A stretch of 64,000 nt of DNA from Histomonas meleagridis (taxonomy: Eukaryota; Parabasalia; Tritrichomonadida; Dientamoebidae): the NCBI GenBank assembly GCA_020186115.1, contig WSYJ01000157.1:744001-808000 (forward strand). The letters are read 5' to 3'. Numbering within the stretch: position 1 is the stretch's first letter; every line of letters starts with the position of its first letter. Positions 50,317-61,700 of the stretch are shown piece by piece. The notes below the pieces were generated by a model, which was not told the DNA's origin, searched no databases, and saw nothing but the letters and a program-made list of their open reading frames with translations. The position numbers and the translations under genes are program-made.

Positions 50317-52729
50317 TTATTGATCTGTTTTACGCATTTTAATCATAATAAAAACGCATACGCCTGCAACAAACAACAAAACAACAGCTACGATTACACC
50401 AATTATCCAACCATCCATTCCACTTGCTACTTTAATTGTTGAAAAATTCTTATAAACAACAGATCCCATTGGTTCAATGTAATCTCCATAAATTGTACTA
50501 TATCCCGACGAACCGAAATTAGCAATAACACTTACGTCATTACTAAAAATTGTTTGTTGTACTTTCATATCATCTGTCAAATAAATATGATCAATCATTT
50601 CTGCGTAACCTGTTAATCTCGAAACAGGCTGTGCTATTTTATATGATTTTACGAATCTATCTTTATATTGATCCCAATAATGTTGCATTATCACATAAAC
50701 AGGAGGTGTACCATATAATCTATTCAATAAATCTCTTTTATCCCATAAAGGAATAACTTTAGAATTATGATCATCACCGCCCCAATAAGATATAGCACAG
50801 TCATGATAAACAAGTTGGAATAAAGGTACACGTACACTTTCATTAGTCATAACTCTTGTTTGTGCTTCAGTAGGCTCATCCCAATATTTTATAAGACTTC
50901 CAGATGTATCTGTGCCAGGTACTCTAAAAGGTGCAGGACTCATTAACCCTAGAAAGTAATCACAATAAGGAACTGCTATATCTTTACCATCTTCACTTCC
51001 AATCACAATTTTTCCATGTTCATTTTCACGGAAATATTGTAAAAGTTTAAGACGATATTGCATTGATTCTCTTCTTGTTTGCGGATGATCAGGATGATAA
51101 CATTCAAATAATACTGTGTATGTTGCACCGTCAATAAATCGTGCTTGATATTGTAAATCTTGTTTTGCGACTTCTGCTTCATAATCTTCTTTAGCATATT
51201 TAATCATTTGTTTATCACAAGTAGCATAAGTATCAATTTTTTGTGATGGATTTGTTAAATTAGAAACAGAACCAAATGTTGTGAATTGATTTGTAGAGTT
51301 CACCGCTATATCTTGAGGATAAGCATAAGGCCAATTATCATTCCAATCCATCCATTTTTTATCATAATATTCTGGATTACCTGTGATTTGATAAGAATCA
51401 TATACAGATGATAATATGTTTGTCTTATTAAATACATAATCAAGATTAGAACTTACTGAACCAAAATCCATAATACGATCAAAACCCAAACTATTAAATT
51501 CTTGATAAACTGTAGTACGATGCTATGTCCATGTTCCATGAAATCGAATGTTTGCTGCACCGACAAGTTTATCTATGTTCGGATTACTTTTTACTTTCTC
51601 AGTAAATGGTACAACTAAACCTTTTTCTTGCGCAATCTTTCGATAACGCCTTGCCATTGTTACATGATTACCATGCAAGAAAATCATTTTTAAGTTTCGC
51701 GCATAACTAAAACGACCTTTTTCAAGGAAATGCGTTAAATAAAAATGATGTCAGCCATTTGAACTTTTGGATATTCCAATATTGCTATCTGCAGGATCAC
51801 TAACAACAAACATCATTGCAATTTCCCCATCTGTTACACCATACCATGGCATTGATAATAAGAACATATAACTTTGATAATTAACTCTACATCCATCAGT
51901 AATACATATCTCATCACCACTTGGAAAACTCATTCCTTCGCCAAGGGGTATAAGTAATTTATCGATAGTTTTTCGAGTTTGAAAACTAAGTGGGAAACCT
52001 GGTGGTGCATCAGTTGCATCGGGATCTGCATCATCATATGTGATATTTAATTCATCATCAATTAATTCTAAATCAATTCGAAATTCCGTTTTAAGTCTTT
52101 GCATCATAAAAGTTGCTGATGTTTCTGAATGTATATCAATTGAAAGAATTGTTGAGCTACCTAAATCTGAATTATTCTATGGGAAATATTGGCCATTTAT
52201 TTTATCATAAATGGTCATTCGTTGATTAGTAGCAGCAATTTTTATTTCTTATTTGTCATTTGATAAAGTAACACTTTCAGGTATGTCTTGATGCCCGAGA
52301 TATTCATACCACATGTTTTGAATTGTACCTTCACCATTACCATTGCCTTTAAGACGAATATACATTCGATGTGATGTTGGTGGTAGAACTGCATTAATCT
52401 CATGATACTCCTTTTGACCATTTGTGGTTGTTGACATTTGTCCGAGTTCCCAGTTGAGCATAGTGCCATTGATGTCAGTTGGAGCAACTGCCATTTTTAA
52501 GATACCAACATTCATTGTAACTTCAAGACCAAATCTGAAATGATCTCCACCACTAACAGGAATGTTTATATACTTTTCCATCCCATATTCTCTATCTGAA
52601 CCTGTATATTTTATATAATATACATCATCATGTGGCCATGAGGAAAAACTTCCATTAATGCGAATTCTTTCCGATTTTGCAAGAAGGATTAGCAAAACCA
52701 GTATTTTTGCGTTTTGTTCAGCAATTCCA
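50317..52729 (-). pseudogene. Membrane-anchored glycosidase-like protein with four in-frame stops
   Basis: About 800 codons are readable in one frame. After a hydrophobic N-terminus (ILVLLILLAKSERI; one frameshift near 52700 separates it from the ATG) comes a beta-rich half (SSWPHDDVYYIKYTGSDREY, MYIRLKGNGNGEGTIQNMWY). A barrel-like half follows (GFDRIMDFGSV, TVLFECYHPDHPQTRRE, CDYFLGLMSP, PLFQLVYHDCAISYWGGDDH). It ends with a transmembrane helix (IIGVIVAVVLLFVAGVCVFI) and a short basic tail. This resembles bacterial GH101/DUF5696-like glycosidases; the assignment is tentative. Stops are TAA 52249, TAG 52177, TGA 51751 and TAG 51523, with no frameshift inside the body. The surface-anchored layout fits a mucin- or glycan-degrading enzyme. 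Confidence 0.6.
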
Positions 52730-53030
52730 TTTGGTATTGAATCCAATCGTCAAAAACAGAAATATTGAATTAAAAATTGTTTGTTTTGAATCAAACCGGA
52801 AATGTTGTAAAATTCGAACCCCCAGGAATTTTTACAGTTGCAAAAATTTCCACAACACACTGTTTTTTGAATTTGAAATGATTTCTACAATATTATAGAA
52901 GTGACAATCTAATTAAAAGTGATATAATCTTTTTATTAATGATGTACCTATAAATGAATTCATTTTTTTTTCCAATCAAGCATAGCCATTTAATAGATGA
53001 TTCATTTTTAGATGCAATTTTGAGTCATGT
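52730..53030. other. Intergenic spacer
   Basis: Short AT-rich spacer between two minus-strand pseudogenes; nothing recognised. Confidence 0.4.
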
Positions 53031-53089
53031 ATCAAGTAATTTGAATAAATTTTAAATAATAATTCAAAATATCGAATTATTATTATTCA

Positions 53090-54030
53090 AAATTTCCAAT
53101 AAATACAATATTTTTAACTTTAATATCAATATCTTTTTAATCAAAGAGCATATTAACTATATCAATATAATTCTTTTCAAGAGCTAAAACAAGAGCTGGA
53201 TTTTCAAACATTATTTTGATATATCAAATAAAACAAATAAATTTTATCCTTAGTATTAACATTAATCCCATCTTTTTCAAGAAGTAATTGAACTATTTCA
53301 GTATCTTTATTAGATGTTAAAATAAGGGATGTAAAAAATATTTTTAATATTTTCCAAATATTGTTTTGAAAAATTAAACAATAAAAAATAAATTTATAAT
53401 CAAACAAATTAGCATTTTTTGCCATAACATCAATTCCTTTTTGCTCTAAAATATATCGCACAAGTTCAATATTATCTATTTCTGATGTAAAAAACAAAAT
53501 ATTTTTTGGAATTATCTTCTCTTAGTAAAAATGAATAAGATAAATATTTCCGATTTTTGCAGCTTCATTAAGAATATCATTGAAAATTTTCAATCCATTT
53601 TCTTTCGGAAATGATTAAATTTCATAACTATGATGTAAAACACATTTTCTTCCAAACTTCTGCAAATCATCATGATATTGGAAATTTCCAATATTATTTT
53701 CATAATGAAAAATATCATTTTTATGGAATTTAATTGCTGTTTCATATTCAACTTCAAATAATGAATGATATTGTTTACATAAATGAATGATTTCTCCGTT
53801 TCCACATGCAATTGCATATTTAGCGGTGTTCTTTATATCTGGATTATTTATAAGTAAATGTTTAAAACATTTAACTGATGGGAGAAAAAAATACTGCATA
53901 CTCAATTAATGTAACTTCATTATTATTAATAAAAGAATACTTTTCATAAAATGATGGTTTAATTGTTTGATTAAAATCGAAATCATTTTTTGATGATATT
54001 TCTTGAAGTTTTTTAAAATAGGTTTTTTTT
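53090..54030 (-). pseudogene. DUF3447/ankyrin gene remnant (third locus)
   Basis: Minus-strand relic of the same family. FKKLQEISSKNDFDFNQTIK, PSFYEKYSFINNNEVTLIEY and AKYAIACGNGEIIHLCKQYH are DUF3447 landmarks. An ankyrin part (53204-53497) includes NIELVRYILEQKGIDVMAK, then the spacer motif QNNIWK, then TEIVQLLLEKDGINVNTK. Frameshifts and stops separate the pieces (near 53885, 53615, 53525). One intercore spacer here is 84 nt, is in frame and is open, unlike the 83-nt spacers of the two large arrays, which is informative about their origin. Confidence 0.75.
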
Positions 54031-54652
54031 TGAAATTTCATATTTATTTTGGTAATTTCTAATAATCTATCTATTTAATCCGCTTGCTACAATTCCATGC
54101 AAGTCAAAGTCAAAAAATCATTTGTTTTTGCATGTAACTTTTTTAAAATGGAAAATGATTTACTTTATTTACTAAACGATGATCCAACCAATGAAATTTT
54201 TATTAAATAAGGAAGGAAATACAATTGCAGATATCAAAATTAATGAAATTAAAGCGTTTATTATAAAATGTTCAATCATGGTCTTTGTCATGTTGCTTCC
54301 AACAATTTTTTGTTGAAGTTTTTCTTGTAATGCAATGCTTTATAACACTAGCATTATTCGGACACTTTTTGAGCCAACTCGACAATCGTAAACTTCAGAA
54401 ATTACCACTTTTTGATATGATGAATTGATAATTAAATAAACGGTCTCTTAACGAACAATTGTACATTATTTCGAATTATAAATCCATTTATCTTGGTAAC
54501 ATGTTCATCCTTATTCATTATTATTATCAAATTTCGACATCCAAAATGAATTACGTAACACAATCACTAAAACATTATTTATCATTTAAATTGGAATTAT
54601 GAAACAAATAACAAGAAAGTGTTAATATTTTACTTATGAAACAAATTTAACC
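54031..54652. other. Intergenic region
   Basis: 620 bp of AT-rich DNA between the ankyrin relic and the fucosyltransferase; no coding signal recognised. Confidence 0.5.
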
Positions 54653-55600
54653 CTATAATGTAACATAATATTCTGGTACTAAGAAATCGCTTTTTCTTCT
54701 TCCCCAATATTTTGGAGCGACCACAATTTTATCTTTATTTTCATTTAAGTACGCAGCCCACCACGAGTACGTACTCACGGCCATAATGTTATGTTTACAA
54801 TGTCTCATTAATTCGAAATCGTAAACTGAGTTTTGATTCTTACATTCGATGTACGTATGACTTCCGTTAATTCTTACATTCGCTTTAATGTATTTCAGAT
54901 CATCCGAGAAGATAAAGTAATGCGGATTATCGACATGTTTGTTCATGTAATTAATTGCATCAATATAATATTGATTAGTTGCAGACGAATAAATATGATC
55001 AGTCCTTCTAAAATGGACCGAAACAGAATTAGAACGTTCAATGAGAGAAAGATAGTCTTTGTAACAGCCAACAAGTTGTCCTTTAAATGCAAACTCACGA
55101 AGAAAATGCGGTCGATATTTCTCGAAATCATAGAACCCTAAATTCTCATACGGACCTGAAAAGTATTGGCTCTTCCCCTTGAATTCGGAAAGCTTTTTCC
55201 CTAACACATCTCTGTCACTATATTTGTTTTCAGGAAGAACACTATTAATTTGTCGATTCGTGGCTTGCGTTAAAGTTATGTTATAATAACACAGAGAGAA
55301 TGTTCGTTGAGTTGAGTCTATACTAACGTTATTTAAGCAAAAATCCATGCAATTATGATTTCTACAGTCTTTAAAATAAGTAAGTTCCATGTAAACAGGA
55401 ACATTGGTTTCGTATTGAAGAGCATATGCAAATGCATACCGAAACATTTGGTTGCCAAGTCCATATCCAACTCGTACTATATTATAAATTTGAAAAATTT
55501 CTCTAACTTCAATATCAGGTTTTCTTTTGAGGGCTTTGAGTGGGACTATCGCTAAAAGTATGATAAATAAGAAAATGAAAGTGATTTTCAAAAAAAACAT
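54653..55600 (-). CDS. Alpha-1,2-fucosyltransferase-like (GT11), type II membrane protein
   Basis: A 315-aa Golgi-type enzyme. A short N-terminus and one membrane anchor (FFLKITFIFLFIILLAIVPL) are followed by the GT11 domain: GYGLGNQMFRYAFAYALQYE, SVHFRRTDHIY (the HxRRxD nucleotide-sugar motif), YYIDAINYMNKHVDNPHYFI, FSDDLKYIKANV and LMRHCKHNIMAVSTYSWWAA. GT11 enzymes add fucose in alpha-1,2 linkage to galactose. The start at 55600 follows from lack of ATG upstream. GT11 is most common in bacteria, so lateral acquisition is possible. Trichomonads carry a dense surface glycocalyx where it could act. Confidence 0.9.
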   Translation of the reverse strand: MFFLKITFIFLFIILLAIVPLKALKRKPDIEVREIFQIYNIVRVGYGLGNQMFRYAFAYALQYETNVPVYMELTYFKDCRNHNCMDFCLNNVSIDSTQRTFSLCYYNITLTQATNRQINSVLPENKYSDRDVLGKKLSEFKGKSQYFSGPYENLGFYDFEKYRPHFLREFAFKGQLVGCYKDYLSLIERSNSVSVHFRRTDHIYSSATNQYYIDAINYMNKHVDNPHYFIFSDDLKYIKANVRINGSHTYIECKNQNSVYDFELMRHCKHNIMAVSTYSWWAAYLNENKDKIVVAPKYWGRRKSDFLVPEYYVTL

Positions 55601-56298
55601 TTTTGGAAAGTTTTGACACAACGATAAAATCGGGTTGGACCATTTGCTTAAAGTTTATAACATTGCCATTTGCGTAATTATAAACGCATATTTGAAACAT
55701 GTCGTCATGATTTGAAATATTTAAAGTTATTTTATTTCTATATAAGTTAAAGTTTGCATGTGTTGAAGCTACGAAGTATAAATAGTTGTTTGATTGTCAT
55801 GATAAAGGTAATAAAAGGAAATAATTTTATCTTTTGACTTTATCGGCATAACTTGTACAAGAGGACGTAATAAATAAAACGGATCATTTTTTTGATTGTA
55901 TACCAAATATTCAATAGACCAAATTCAAACACCTGATTGAAAATCCAAATTTTCAATGTGTTTTCCCACTTTTTGACAAAATTTTGATAGAATTCTATCA
56001 AAACCGGCTGAATTCTACTATTTTTTGGAGGTTTGTGAAGTGATAATGGAAAGCTCAAACACCTTTTTTTTGAATTAAAATCCGATTACTTTTTATTCAT
56101 TCATATCATCCGTTCCATTGTTGCCAGTTGGCTTTCTTTGAAAACACTGTGATAAAAAAAACGTTTAATCTGTAGCAAAAATTGAATGCTTTTTTCAGCT
56201 TTTTTGGTTAATTCAAATAAAGCTTCTCAAATGAAATTCACGCTTACAGAAGTATCGTTCAATTTCTTGCAAAAAAAAAAAAATATAAAAAAAATATA
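55601..56298. other. Divergent spacer
   Basis: About 700 bp. AAAAAAACGTTTAATC at about 56156 is a Myb-type box upstream of the choline-transporter-like gene. An A-rich run (56273-56295) directly precedes its ATG. Confidence 0.45.
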
Positions 56299-58095
56299 AT
56301 GTCTGATAACAAGGGCGATCCTTCAGAATACCCACCACCTATGGAACAAATGTATAATGTTCAAACAAGCTATTATGATCCAAATCAACAGCAAATGTAT
56401 ATGGAACCAAATCAAACAAATTCCTATGACCCAAATCAACCAAATTATTATGACCCAAATTATTATCAGCCAAATCAAGCACCAGTTTATCAAGCATCAA
56501 CAAACACGCAACCTACTTATCAATCTTCACCAAAGTTTGGATCTCGAAACAATCCATACGGTTATGAGCCACAAGTCAAAAAATATAAGTATGATATTTA
56601 TCATCTTAAAATTACTTCAATGGACGTTGAAGAATGGAATACAATTCCAAATGATCAGACGAAATTTTCACATTACTGGGATGATCATGATTGTTTTACA
56701 CCTAAAGGCTTCAGTGAAAACACAAAAAAAGAACATAAATGTTATGACATTGTTCATTTGATAATATTTTTACTTAATGTTGCCGCCACACTCGCAATAT
56801 TTATCTGGCTAATGGCCACCAAACCCGAACGAAATGACAAACATGAGTACTTTAATAGTATTCTCTATAAATGTTATGGTTGTAGCATCGCGATTAGTAT
56901 TGGCATTAACATGATTTATTTCCTTCTAATATTTGGCGCACCATTTGTATATGTCAAGCTTCCAATGTTAACGTCATTAATATTTACCTTTGCTGCTTCT
57001 GCGTATGGACTCTTCAACTTTGGCAACGATGCTATTTTCTATTACATTGGCTTATTCTTTGCGTTATTTTTTGGTATTTTATACACAATGAACTTATTTA
57101 GTTCCTTTCAATTTACCACAGATGTTTTAATTCAAGTACGAGAAATTATATTATATAACAAAACTATATTAATATATACCTTTATTGAATTGATTATTTC
57201 AATAATATTTTCATTTATCTTTTGTATGATAATCTTTTTAATACAATATAATAATGTTAATCAATTGTTATATATTTATGTTGCAATATCATTTTATTGG
57301 ATCTCATATTCACTTGGTTATATCAGTTCCACAACAACAACAGCACATGTTTCATCATGGTATTTCCTTAAAGATACCGAATATTATGAGAAATTCCCAA
57401 CAACGTCATTCAAGAGAGCGTTCACTAATATGCTTGGTGATGAATCATTATGTGCAGTCTTCATGCCGATTGTTCAAACATTACAAAAGTTTTGGTACGC
57501 AAATCAATTTACTCAATGTTGTAAGAATCATACACAAGAATGTTGCATCTGTTGTTCTGATCAAGATTGTTGTTTCTGTATTTTGGCTACATGTTTGAAA
57601 CCAATCGAATTCTGCTTCAAATGGATTAATCGATTTTCATTAGTGTATTGCTCATTATTCGGTATACCATTTAAAGAAGGTTGTCGTAGGTTCACTGAGT
57701 TAATATGTAACAAACATGTAAGGACTCTGGTGTATAAGAACATATTAAATATATCTTCGGCATACCAATGGTACAACTTCATGGTAGTCGCATTGTTAAT
57801 TGGTTATACAATCGGAATGGTAATCAATAGAGACGACTATGACACAAAAGTGTTCACTGTTATGTTCTCTTTCTTCTCAACAATGTTCTTGTTCTTGGTG
57901 ATAAGGTTTAACTTCGAGGGAATCGCAGACACTTTCATGATTTGCTTCATGGAGGCACCAGACAAGCTGAAGGCGTCGTGCCCAGATTTGTATAACAAAC
58001 TGAGAAAGAGATATTCGGGAATTACTCCCGATGAAAGTAATAATAATTATACCGATAATAATTATAATGATGATAATGTTGGGGAAAAATTATGA
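56299..58095 (+). CDS. Choline-transporter-like (CTL/Pns1) membrane protein
   Basis: A 598-aa protein. The N-terminal ~90 residues are Pro/Gln/Asn/Tyr-rich repeats (DPNQ, EPNQ, YYDPN). About ten membrane segments follow from residue 155 (HLIIFLLNVAATLAIFIWLM first). A cysteine-rich loop (QCCKNHTQECCICCSDQDCC) lies near residue 415. The CTL signature region RTLVYKNILNISSAYQWYNF follows near residue 480, and the C-terminus is Asn/Asp-rich. The family (SLC44/Pns1) is linked to choline or other amine transport in some members; substrate here is unknown. The final ~130 nt of the domain (57880-57990) are GC-rich. Confidence 0.8.
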   Translation: MSDNKGDPSEYPPPMEQMYNVQTSYYDPNQQQMYMEPNQTNSYDPNQPNYYDPNYYQPNQAPVYQASTNTQPTYQSSPKFGSRNNPYGYEPQVKKYKYDIYHLKITSMDVEEWNTIPNDQTKFSHYWDDHDCFTPKGFSENTKKEHKCYDIVHLIIFLLNVAATLAIFIWLMATKPERNDKHEYFNSILYKCYGCSIAISIGINMIYFLLIFGAPFVYVKLPMLTSLIFTFAASAYGLFNFGNDAIFYYIGLFFALFFGILYTMNLFSSFQFTTDVLIQVREIILYNKTILIYTFIELIISIIFSFIFCMIIFLIQYNNVNQLLYIYVAISFYWISYSLGYISSTTTTAHVSSWYFLKDTEYYEKFPTTSFKRAFTNMLGDESLCAVFMPIVQTLQKFWYANQFTQCCKNHTQECCICCSDQDCCFCILATCLKPIEFCFKWINRFSLVYCSLFGIPFKEGCRRFTELICNKHVRTLVYKNILNISSAYQWYNFMVVALLIGYTIGMVINRDDYDTKVFTVMFSFFSTMFLFLVIRFNFEGIADTFMICFMEAPDKLKASCPDLYNKLRKRYSGITPDESNNNYTDNNYNDDNVGEKL

Positions 58096-58122
58096 AAATA
58101 TTTGAATAAAAAATTAGTTGCT

Positions 58123-58645
58123 GTATATGTTACGCTGTGATGTTACATACGAGTGTGTACTTGTGTGAATATTAATAATATATGATGACTTATGAGCATA
58201 TGTTACACTGTGATATTATATACGAGTGTGTACTTGTGTGAATATTAATAATATGTGATGACTTATGAGCATATGTTACATTGTGATGTTATATACGAGT
58301 GTGTACTTGTGTGAATATTAATAATATATGATGACTTATGAGCATATGTTACACTGTGATATTATATACGAGTGTGTACTTGTGCGGATATTAATAATAT
58401 GTGATGACTTATGAGCATATGTTACATTGTGAATATTTATAATATGTGATGACTTATGAGCATATGTTACATTGTGATGTTATATACGAGTGTGTACTTG
58501 TGTGAATATTAATAATATATGATGACTTATGAGCATATGTTACATTGTGATGTTATATACGAGTGTGTACTTGTGCGGATATTAATAATATGTGATGACT
58601 TATGAGCATATGTTACAGTGGGATGTTATATACGAGTGTGTGTTA
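58123..58645 (+). repeat. 73-bp minisatellite, about 7 units
   Basis: Tandem units share ATATACGAGTGTGTACTTGT and GATGACTTATGAGCATATGT. GAGCATA occurs at 58194, 58267, 58340, 58413, 58458, 58531 and 58604: spacing 73 bp with one 45-bp truncated unit. Units differ at a few sites (ATATGATG/ATGTGATG, TGTGAA/TGCGGA), so the order shows alternating subtypes. The array fills most of the gap between the choline-transporter-like gene and the Sec7 gene, ending about 140 bp before the Sec7 ATG. Confidence 0.95.
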
Positions 58646-58783
58646 TTTGAGCATTACTGTGAGGTGCTTCAATCAAAATGTTTATGGAGAATGAAAGAAA
58701 TTGAAAACGTTTACATTTTGTGTGTGATTTGTCAGAATTTTTTACTGAATTATCTGTGTAATGTTTTCAAAAGGTTTTAGATA
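58646..58783 (+). promoter_or_regulatory. Promoter region of the Sec7 gene
   Basis: GAAAACGTTTACATTTTG at about 58703-58720 is the same Myb-type box seen at other genes, 65-80 nt before the ATG at 58784. The minisatellite directly upstream marks the outer limit of any promoter. Confidence 0.45.
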
Positions 58784-61700
58784 ATGGTTGGAATTTCATC
58801 ATTCGTAATTCAGCAGCTAAATGAGTTGAAACTTCAATGTGGTGGAATTTTCCAACGTTCCATTAGAGAGAGTATTTCAAAGTCTATGAAATATTTGGAA
58901 TCAATTGCTCAACAAGAAGATATTGATTTAAAAATTGCTTTGGATCCATTTTTTGTTGCAATAGAAACAGATAAAAAGCATCTTTACCCACTTGCACTTG
59001 ATTGTTTTTATTCATTTTTTAATCAGTTTAATTATTGGCTATATCAAGATTTTACTCAAAAAATTTTTAAGTTACTTTACCATACTGATAAATACTGCCA
59101 ATCGGAAGATATTGTATTGAGGTCATGCAAAGTTTGTTTTTCTTGTCTAAAATCTCGGCCACTTTCAACATTTCATGGAAAGTTAATTAAATCAATTCTT
59201 AAAACATTAATTTGTCTTTTTGATGTATCAACTAATAATCAAAACACCATCCAAAACATATTTGAAAACATAATTGAAACATTATTTGATAATTATAATA
59301 AACCAACAGAACTTGCATTTTCTGACCTTAGTAATAAAGAAGCATCGAGATCGTTAGTTCAAACTATTACATTAAATTCTTTTTATATCTTTAATCATTT
59401 GGATTCCTTATCAGTTAATTCTTCCATTAATGATATTGATATGTTTATACTATTTGACCTATTATCCAAAGTAATTGAAAAGAACATGTTACAAATCAAA
59501 ACCATTCAACTTTCCATTAATTTATTAATTAAATCGTTCCAAAAAATTTCCCAATTTTATACCACCAAAACATTCAAAAAATTATTACAAACACAAATTC
59601 ATGTATCAATAATGTCATTAATCTTAAATTCCAACATCAATTTATCCAAATCTTCTTCCAATCTCATCATAATTATATGGAGAAATTTTCCTAAAGTATA
59701 TAATACAAACTTCAAAGAGTTATTTGAGAAAGGTTTTTCCATAGCGTTAACATCACCCGACTCTAATACAATAGTAAATTCATTAAACATAATAAAAACA
59801 TTAACAACAGAGCCGCAATTTTTTGTTGATATATTTGTTAATTATGATTGTGATGATTCGGGATATTTTCCGAATATTTATGAGAACATTATTACACAAA
59901 TTGCAAAACTTTCATATCCAACTAATGAAAACAAATATGTTCAACAGAATGCACTTAATGTTTTAGTATCGATATTAAAATCACTTTGGAAATATTTTAT
60001 TGATTTCCAAATCACTAATATAAATGAACCCGAATCACCACAAAACTTTCTTAATCGGAAAAAGACTAAAGATAAATTTAATGATGGGATTTATATATTT
60101 AAAAATTCATGGAAAAAAGGAATTGATTTTTTTATAAAGAATAACTTTTGTGATAACACATTGATTTCTATTGCTAAATTTCTTTATAATACGAATACAT
60201 TAGATCCTAAACAAGTAGGAGAATTAATTGGTTCGATAGAAAACATCGAAATATTAAAAGAATTTGTATCTTTATTTGACTTTAAGAATAAAACATTTGA
60301 GAAATCATTTCGTGAGTTTTTAAAGACATTTCAAATTCCGGGCGAAGCTCAAATGATTGATCGAATAATGGAACAATTTGGTATTAAGTTTTATAATGAT
60401 AATCCTGGTATATTTTCATGTGCTGATACTGTATATGTATTATCTTATTCGACATTATTATTACATACTGATGCACATCATCCGAATGTTAAAAAGAAAA
60501 TGACATTAGAACAATTCATTAATAATAATAAAGGAATTGATCGTGGCAAAGATTTATCAAAAGAATTTCTGACTGATTTATATAATAAAATAACTACTAA
60601 AAAGATATTTAATTCGAATTCATTAAATATTGACTCTAACTCGACATTATTAAATCGAAATCAAAGAATTGAAATGTTTAAAACACTTTATAATGAAATA
60701 GTTTTAGAAATTAATCAAAGAATTAAATTAAAAAATGTAAATATTAAACATAAATTCCATAAAAGTGAATCGCCATTATTAATAGGTCCAATGTTTCAAT
60801 GTATTTGTAGTACAATCATAAGTTCTTTAACTAATAATTTCGATAATTCGAATTCATATGAAATTTATATTAAATGTTTAAAAGGATTAAAATATTGTAT
60901 ACATATTTCATCAAATTGTTTTATCGAAGATATTCTTGATACTATTTTAGATAATTTTATAATGTTTTCCAAATTAAGAACATTAAAAATCACTGAAATA
61001 CAACAAAAAAATATCGATTGTACGAATACATTAATAAAAATTGCTATTAAAGATGGAAATTTTTTAAGAAATGTTTGGTCCATTATAATGAAAGAAGTTT
61101 CGGCAATTGAAAAGTTAAAAAATGAACAAAAATTTAATTCGATGTTTACTAAAGCCGAAACATTATTTTCTAATTCTTATAATGGACTTGATCATGAATC
61201 GATAATCTATTTCATACAAGCTATTTGTGATTGTTCTCTTGATGAATTAAATAATAATCCTCCACGTTTATATATGCTAACTATGTTAAACTCGACATTA
61301 AACTTAAATATTAATCGGGAACATATTATATGGATGAAAATTTGGGATATTATAATAATATATTTGAAATCTGTTTGTTTTAATTTTAAGTCATCGATTT
61401 CTATTTTAACTTTAGATCTTTTACGCCAAATTTCACGCGAATTCTTAAGTAAAAAAGAACAATTACGTTATCATTTCCAAGCACATTTTATGATTCCTTT
61501 TGTCGAAATATTTAATGGTTGTGTAAATAAAGATATACAAATTCATATATTATATAGTATTCAACAAATTATTGTTTCTGTTTCACCAAACATTCAAAGT
61601 GGTTGGGAATCGATTTTTATAATATTAAAAAACGCCGCTTTAATTAATTATACAAAAAGAATTTGTTATGAATGCGTTTTATATTTAATTAATAATCAAC

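Noticed and set aside
50317-52729. Alternative genetic code or stop readthrough to explain in-frame stops
   Set aside because: Intact genes in the same window end with TAA, TAG and TGA at sensible positions, so all three act as stops.
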